Source: Acinetobacter soli (GTDB taxonomy: Bacteria; Pseudomonadota; Gammaproteobacteria; Pseudomonadales; Moraxellaceae). From it: a DNA stretch of 52,295 bases. The first letter of the stretch is position 1. The number at the start of each line of letters is the position of its first letter. The position numbers and the translations under genes are program-made. Under the pieces are notes generated by a model. The model was not told where the DNA came from. It did not search any database and saw only the letters and a list, made by a program, of their open reading frames with translations. Shown here in pieces: positions 46,677-52,295 of this stretch. The stretch is from NCBI RefSeq assembly GCF_000760595.1, contig NZ_BBNM01000017.1:1-52295 (forward strand), written 5' to 3'.

Positions 46677-47807
46677 TTAACGCTGGGTGATGCTTCCCAG
46701 TACACGAAAGCCCTCTGCACCCGTCACTGAGGGTAAGTTCCCCGCTTGCTGATGCATAAAGCGCATGGCCAGCCATGCAAATGCAGTGGCCTCGACCCAC
46801 GTTGGCGAGAGTCCAAGTACACTGGTGCTTTGTACCGACCAGTGGTGCTTGCGCAAACGCCAGCGCAACTGTTCTAAAAGATGCGAGTTGTATGCTCCAC
46901 CACCACATACATAGACTTCACCCGTATCTAAATCTGAACGATAAATGGCTTTTTTGATGGCTCGGGTGGTGAGCTTGAGTAAGGTGGCCTGAACATTTTC
47001 TGGCGTGTCTTCAAGCTCCTGATATTCAAGTTCGTCATTACGCCAATCGGCCAGTTGATCGTCAAGCCAGTCCAGATTGAAGTCTTCCCGGCCCGTACTT
47101 TTGGGTGGCTCTTTTGAGAAAAAGGCATGGGCTTGTAAACGTTCGAGCAGACCGCGAATAGGTTGACCATAAGCAGCCCAATTGCCATTTTCGTCAAATG
47201 GATGTCCGGTATAGCGCTCGCACCAGGCATCCATCAAAATATTGGCTGGGCCAGTATCAAAACCATATACCCCATTCGGATTTCCTGCCGGCAATAAGCT
47301 GACGTTGGCAATGCCACCTAAATTTAAAATCACCCGATGAATGGTAGGATGCTGAAACACTGCCTGATGAAAAGCTGGAACTAAAGGCGCCCCTTGGCCT
47401 CCGGCTGCCATATCACGCCGGCGAAAATCTGAAATCACGGGAATCTGGGTGATCTCAGTAATGATATTCGGATCACCAATCTGTAGGGTAAAGCCATGTT
47501 CAGGCCGATGTCGAATGGTTTGCCCGTGTGAGCCAATCGCCTTGATTTGACTCCGATCTAAATGATTTTTTTCAATCAGCGTATTGATACCATGTCCAAT
47601 CATGGTCGCCAGTGCTACATCGGCTTTACCCATACGATCTATTTCGTTGTCGTCGGGCAGTGTGAGTGCCATCAGTTCATCACGTAACTCTGGATCAAAA
47701 GGCAGTGTCAGGGTCGCATGTAGATAAAGGGGATCAAATGAAGCAGCAACAAAATCGACACCGTCCATGCTGGTGCCGGTCATTACCCCAATATAGATCG
47801 CTGTCAT
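46677..47807 (-). CDS. anmK: Anhydro-N-acetylmuramic acid kinase
   Basis: A 376-residue sugar kinase that converts 1,6-anhydro-MurNAc from wall turnover to MurNAc-6-phosphate. Motifs: YIGVMTGTSMDGVDFV (5-20, phosphate loop), SHGQTIRHRP, ILNLGGIANVSLLP, GFDTGPANILMD and the C-terminal VYVCGGGAYNSHLL. The ATG at 47807 has GGCGAAG upstream; an earlier TTG start is unlikely. It is divergent from tyrS with about 80 bp between, and with Mpl and the transglycosylase represents peptidoglycan recycling. Confidence 0.96.
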   Translation of the reverse strand: MTAIYIGVMTGTSMDGVDFVAASFDPLYLHATLTLPFDPELRDELMALTLPDDNEIDRMGKADVALATMIGHGINTLIEKNHLDRSQIKAIGSHGQTIRHRPEHGFTLQIGDPNIITEITQIPVISDFRRRDMAAGGQGAPLVPAFHQAVFQHPTIHRVILNLGGIANVSLLPAGNPNGVYGFDTGPANILMDAWCERYTGHPFDENGNWAAYGQPIRGLLERLQAHAFFSKEPPKSTGREDFNLDWLDDQLADWRNDELEYQELEDTPENVQATLLKLTTRAIKKAIYRSDLDTGEVYVCGGGAYNSHLLEQLRWRLRKHHWSVQSTSVLGLSPTWVEATAFAWLAMRFMHQQAGNLPSVTGAEGFRVLGSITQR

Positions 47808-47865
47808 GAGCAACTTCGCCTGCAATATGCTGAAAAAGTGTTAGTATATCGCACAAATTGAATAA

Positions 47866-49101
<1,236 letters not shown>

Positions 49102-49119
49102 TTTAATTTAAGCATATAC

Positions 49120-49148
49120 AAAAGCAGATCTTAGGATCTGCTTTTTTT
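49120..49148 (+). terminator. tyrS terminator
   Basis: Stem AAAAGCAGATC/GATCTGCTTTT (49120-49130 with 49135-49145), TTAG loop and T8. Confidence 0.92.
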
Positions 49149-49614
49149 TGTTGATTTTACGGTGCCACGCTATGGATTTAAAAGCTAAAAATAACCCTTC
49201 AAGGCACTTCTAAACAGATCAATTTATGCTATAAAAGTGGAAACAGTGACACAAACGCATATTAAAATTAAGCCTGTAAAACTGATCGTGTTTGAGCGAT
49301 TGTAATTATTTTAAAACGGTTGTAGTTGAATGGTGATTAAAGCTACACAGATCGGCAAAATTAAGTTAATAAAGAAGTCAACAACACCCACAAGATGAAA
49401 CTGCGTACCAATATATTCTAGCAATTCACCCAACGACGTTTATTCGATATTTTTTAAAATTACACGCTTTTGATTTAGATTGATTAGCTCACAGGAGGCC
49501 AAATACCACAAATAAATATATCGCATCGATTGAGCCATCGACATTTTAATCTATACATCTTCATTTTAACTTTGACATGACTTTGATAATTAAAAACCAA
49601 GAGGAGCGACCAGC
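49149..49614. other. AT-rich intergenic region, nothing assigned
   Basis: About 465 bp without a supported gene or RNA. Features are a TTGACA near 49574 without a properly spaced -10 box and a GGAGG near 49494 not followed by a usable start. No tRNA or clear hairpin is seen. Confidence 0.5.
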
Positions 49615-49869
49615 ATGGGCTTTGATCAACAACATCTCAACTGGCTTATCACATTCCTATTCAATACCTCTCCAGACTCAATCGAACAGCAAGACTATCA
49701 TCTCGCGCATTATTATTTAGATAAGCTCGATATAGCAGAAAATTATCAATTATTTAGTATGGTACTTGCACGCTTACCACAGCGCGCGAAACTGTTTTTC
49801 TTAGAAGAAAGTTACAAAGGTAAACAGCAGATGATTCGAGAAGTAGTCGACGTACGCTGTCCATTCTAA
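49615..49869 (+). CDS. Small protein of unknown function (84 aa)
   Basis: Not recognised. A strong ribosome site (GAGGAG, 8 bp before the ATG) and sensible composition support it. The 84 residues look mostly alpha-helical (HLNWLITFLFN, YHLAHYYLDKLDIAENYQLF, RLPQRAKLFFLEESYKGK) with a single Cys in the final VRCPF. No signal peptide or membrane helix is clear. It is isolated in an AT-rich region. Confidence 0.65.
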   Translation: MGFDQQHLNWLITFLFNTSPDSIEQQDYHLAHYYLDKLDIAENYQLFSMVLARLPQRAKLFFLEESYKGKQQMIREVVDVRCPF

Positions 49870-50099
49870 CCCTATATCCAGATCACCAATTACACAGGGG
49901 TTCAGATCAGAATGATCTGGGCCTTTTCAACAATATAGCCTTAAGTAAATTATTAAATTCAAATAATCATTATTATTGTGAAGTTAGATTAAAAACATTG
50001 TTAAAAAATGGTGTCAGAATTGCATAATAAAAACAGAATCCTGATTCATTACAGGATCATGTCTTCATAACACATTGATTATCGATAAAAGTTAAAACT

Positions 50100-52034
50100 A
50101 TGCCCAACTTATCTTCATATGTGCAGTCGATTTCCTATACTGCAAAATCTTTGCTTTCTATTTCGCTTGCCTTCACCATGTGTTTAGGAGTGGTCGGCTG
50201 CCGTGATCAGCATTCATCTGATGCGACAACATCAACCACACCCACAGCGCCTAGCACACTTAAAATTTTGCATATCAATGACCATCATTCACATTTAGAT
50301 GAAGAACAGATGGAACTCAGCATCGACAACGATCAAGGACAAAGTACAACCTATACCGTGAGTCGTGGCGGGTTTGCACGTGTCGCGGCATTGATCAAAC
50401 AGCTCGAAACAAAAACTGAACCACAACTGAAACTACATGCAGGTGATGCCACCACAGGGGATCTTTATTACACCCTGAGTAAGGGCCAAGCCGATGCGGA
50501 CTTGATGAATACCGTTTGTTTTGATGCCTTTACCATTGGCAATCATGAGTTTGATGGCAAAGATGAAGGACTGAAAACGTTTATCGATGCGTTGGATCGG
50601 GGTCAATGTGCTAAGCCAACAGCCGTTTTGTCTGCAAATGTTCAGTTTGGTCCATCTTCGGTGTTGTACCAAAGCAGTCGTGTACAGAAATCGACTGTAA
50701 TTGAAACACAGGGGCAAAAAATTGGCCTTGTTGGACTCACCATTGCACAAAAAACCAAGAATGCATCGCAGCCCAATGCCGACACGTTATTTCTAGATGA
50801 GCTCAGCAGCGCACAACAGGAAATAGACCGTTTAAGGCAAACGGGTATTAATAAGATTGTTTTACAAAGCCATGTTGGCTTTGAAATGGATAAAGTGCTG
50901 GCGACACAGTTACGCGGCGTCGATGTGATCGTAGGAGGAGATTCGCATACCCTATTGGGGCCAAGTGAACTGAGTCGCTATGGCATTACGCCAGAGGCCT
51001 CCTATCCAACGCAGCTTCGCAATGGTGATGGTGATCCGGTTTGTATCGTACAGGCGTGGCAATATAGCTATGTGGTTGGGGAGCTGAACGTCAACTTTGA
51101 TGCGCAGGGGCGGGTTAAATCCTGCCAAGGTACGCCGCATATACTGATTGGCAATGATTTTCAGCCCAAACAGCGTGGTCTTGCTCCACTGACGACACAG
51201 CAACAAACGCAACTCGGTGAGACGTTAATGCAGCGTGCTCCAGCCTTTCGTGTGATACAGCCCGATGCGATGGCGCTGTCTATTTTAAAGCCCTATCGCG
51301 AAAGGAAAACTCAATTTAGCCAAAGCTTGGTGGCTTATGCCGATGAGATCTTTTGCCTGCGCCGTGTGCCGGGAACACAGCGTGATATCAACCGCTCAGG
51401 ACTTGGCGATATCTGTAACCAAGATGCGCACGTGAACCAGTATGGGGGTGATATTCAACAACTGGTTGCAGAAGCATTTTTACAGCAAGGTATAAGCTAT
51501 TTTGCTGCAGACCTGTCTTTATTAAATGGTGGCGGAGTACGAACCGATCTTGATCGAGGCGAAATAAGCGTGGCAAGGGTCTATCAGGTTCTGCCCTATA
51601 ACAGCACTTTAGTGCAGCTCAATATGCGCGGAAGTGAAATCAAGGCAGCACTAGAAGATGCACTAGATGCAGTTATTCACCTTAACAACACGGGAAGCTA
51701 TCCATATAGTGCTGGCCTACGCTGGACAGTCGATATGAATCAGAACAAAGGCGAACGTATTGGTAATCTAGAGTTACAAATGCCGTCAGGGCACTATACG
51801 CCATTACACATGGAGCAGCGCTATCGTGTAGTTACTTTAGACTTTCTCGCCAATGGTTCAGATTATTACCACACACTGGCTACGATTAAAGGCGAACATC
51901 GAATTGATGTGGGGCTTGAATATGCCGATGCATTTTTACAGTATTTAAAACGCAACCATGATGTACGCCCAACCCTAAATAAATTGGCGACAGCGCAATA
52001 CAGTACACAGCAATTTATAGATCGTCCGCTTTAA
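50100..52034 (+). CDS. Lipoprotein 5'-nucleotidase / NAD nucleotidase-type bifunctional metallophosphatase
   Basis: A 644-residue two-domain enzyme of the UshA/NadN class. The signal peptide ends in a lipobox LGVVGC (Cys34), suggesting a lipid anchor. The metallophosphatase domain has LKILHINDHHSHLD, IGNHEFDGKD and GGDSHTLLG; the C-terminal nucleotidase domain has LLNGGGVRTDLDRGEI, YNSTLVQLNMRG and NGSDYYHTL. Such enzymes hydrolyse NAD, nucleotides or UDP-sugars outside the inner membrane for uptake of nucleosides and phosphate. Which substrate is used cannot be decided; NadN-like is favoured. The ATG has no clear ribosome site. Confidence 0.9.
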   Translation: MPNLSSYVQSISYTAKSLLSISLAFTMCLGVVGCRDQHSSDATTSTTPTAPSTLKILHINDHHSHLDEEQMELSIDNDQGQSTTYTVSRGGFARVAALIKQLETKTEPQLKLHAGDATTGDLYYTLSKGQADADLMNTVCFDAFTIGNHEFDGKDEGLKTFIDALDRGQCAKPTAVLSANVQFGPSSVLYQSSRVQKSTVIETQGQKIGLVGLTIAQKTKNASQPNADTLFLDELSSAQQEIDRLRQTGINKIVLQSHVGFEMDKVLATQLRGVDVIVGGDSHTLLGPSELSRYGITPEASYPTQLRNGDGDPVCIVQAWQYSYVVGELNVNFDAQGRVKSCQGTPHILIGNDFQPKQRGLAPLTTQQQTQLGETLMQRAPAFRVIQPDAMALSILKPYRERKTQFSQSLVAYADEIFCLRRVPGTQRDINRSGLGDICNQDAHVNQYGGDIQQLVAEAFLQQGISYFAADLSLLNGGGVRTDLDRGEISVARVYQVLPYNSTLVQLNMRGSEIKAALEDALDAVIHLNNTGSYPYSAGLRWTVDMNQNKGERIGNLELQMPSGHYTPLHMEQRYRVVTLDFLANGSDYYHTLATIKGEHRIDVGLEYADAFLQYLKRNHDVRPTLNKLATAQYSTQQFIDRPL

Positions 52035-52087
52035 ATCCAATATTTATCGCTTCGATCCACATATTCAGTATGTGTTCATGCACACAT

Positions 52088-52122
52088 AAACAGCAGCAGA
52101 TGATTAAAATCGCCTGCTGTTT
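52088..52122 (+). terminator. Possible terminator after the nucleotidase gene
   Basis: AAACAGCAG (52088-52096) pairs with CTGCTGTTT (52114-52122), but the loop is long and only a short T-run follows. Confidence 0.45.
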
Positions 52123-52184
52123 GTTCAAAAAAGCCGATTTTGTTTTAAAAACAAACGATCATGGCAAATAATTTAAAAAAGGGG

Positions 52185-52212
52185 TTGTAAAGGAATGGGG
52201 ATGGTGTAGAAT
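52185..52212 (+). promoter_or_regulatory. Strong stable-RNA-type promoter at right edge
   Basis: TTGTAA (52185-52190) and TAGAAT (52207-52212) with a 16-bp spacer and GCAC discriminator, like the outward promoter at the left edge. No coding start follows to 52295, so an rRNA or tRNA transcript beyond the window is likely; the last bases read GGAGA, which may begin such a gene. Confidence 0.5.
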
Positions 52213-52295
52213 GCACATCCATCGGCGGTGATGCAAATAGAAACTTGTTGAAAAACAGTAACTTGGCTTGATTGGTTAGGTTGTGGGTTTGGAGA

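Overview
This window is a chromosomal segment around the replication origin of a gammaproteobacterium, almost certainly Acinetobacter (Moraxellaceae). The evidence is the block rpmH-rnpA-yidD-yidC reading left from oriC and dnaA-dnaN-recF-gyrB reading right, the AT-rich rpmH-dnaA gap full of DnaA boxes, Pseudomonas/Acinetobacter-type parS palindromes, and the set of surrounding genes. No tRNA or rRNA gene, CRISPR array, insertion sequence or prophage is visible. Promoters resembling rRNA/tRNA promoters sit at both edges and point outward, away from oriC.

Layout. 1-4 kb: periplasmic cyclophilin, an HSL-type esterase, a small lipoprotein and a secreted metallo-beta-lactamase-fold protein whose metal motif is degenerate, with a divergent LysR regulator. 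5-9.7 kb: grpE and dnaK, each behind a heat-shock-type promoter, then a periplasmic beta-propeller lactonase-like protein and an acidic protein of unknown role. 9.7-13.2 kb: lytic transglycosylase and purE-purK, separated by a 500-bp region with two perfect DnaA boxes and about ten copies of a TTTRAATTYAAA 12-mer that also occurs in oriC. 13.2-22 kb: a candidate CsrA-binding small RNA, small membrane proteins, mpl, a PAP2 phosphatase, a TerC-family gene behind a yybP-ykoY (manganese) riboswitch, guanine deaminase, hypoxanthine phosphoribosyltransferase, a YeaQ-type protein and a DsbC-like thiol oxidoreductase. 22-30 kb: a six-gene leftward cluster coding for EmrA-EmrB-TolC-type tripartite efflux together with a GH3-family adenylating enzyme and two GNAT-like proteins. 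30-35 kb: mnmE, yidC, yidD, rnpA, rpmH and oriC. 35-43.5 kb: dnaA, dnaN, recF, gyrB and a YheS-type ABC-F ATPase. 43.5-52 kb: two tandem paralogous secreted solute-binding-like proteins, erpA, anmK, tyrS, a small orphan gene and a 5'-nucleotidase/NAD nucleotidase-type lipoprotein.

How it fits together. Most of the window is core replication, translation, chaperone, cell-wall recycling (mpl, anmK, lytic transglycosylase) and purine genes (purEK, guaD, hpt). The parts that look new are the GH3/GNAT/efflux cluster, the oriC-like 12-mer/DnaA-box array near 11.1-11.45 kb, the candidate CsrA-titrating RNA near 13.4-13.54 kb, and the degenerate MBL-fold protein. Gene starts were chosen from ribosome-binding-site position and family N-termini, so several differ from the longest open frame. 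All functional statements come from motif recognition by eye; no search was run.
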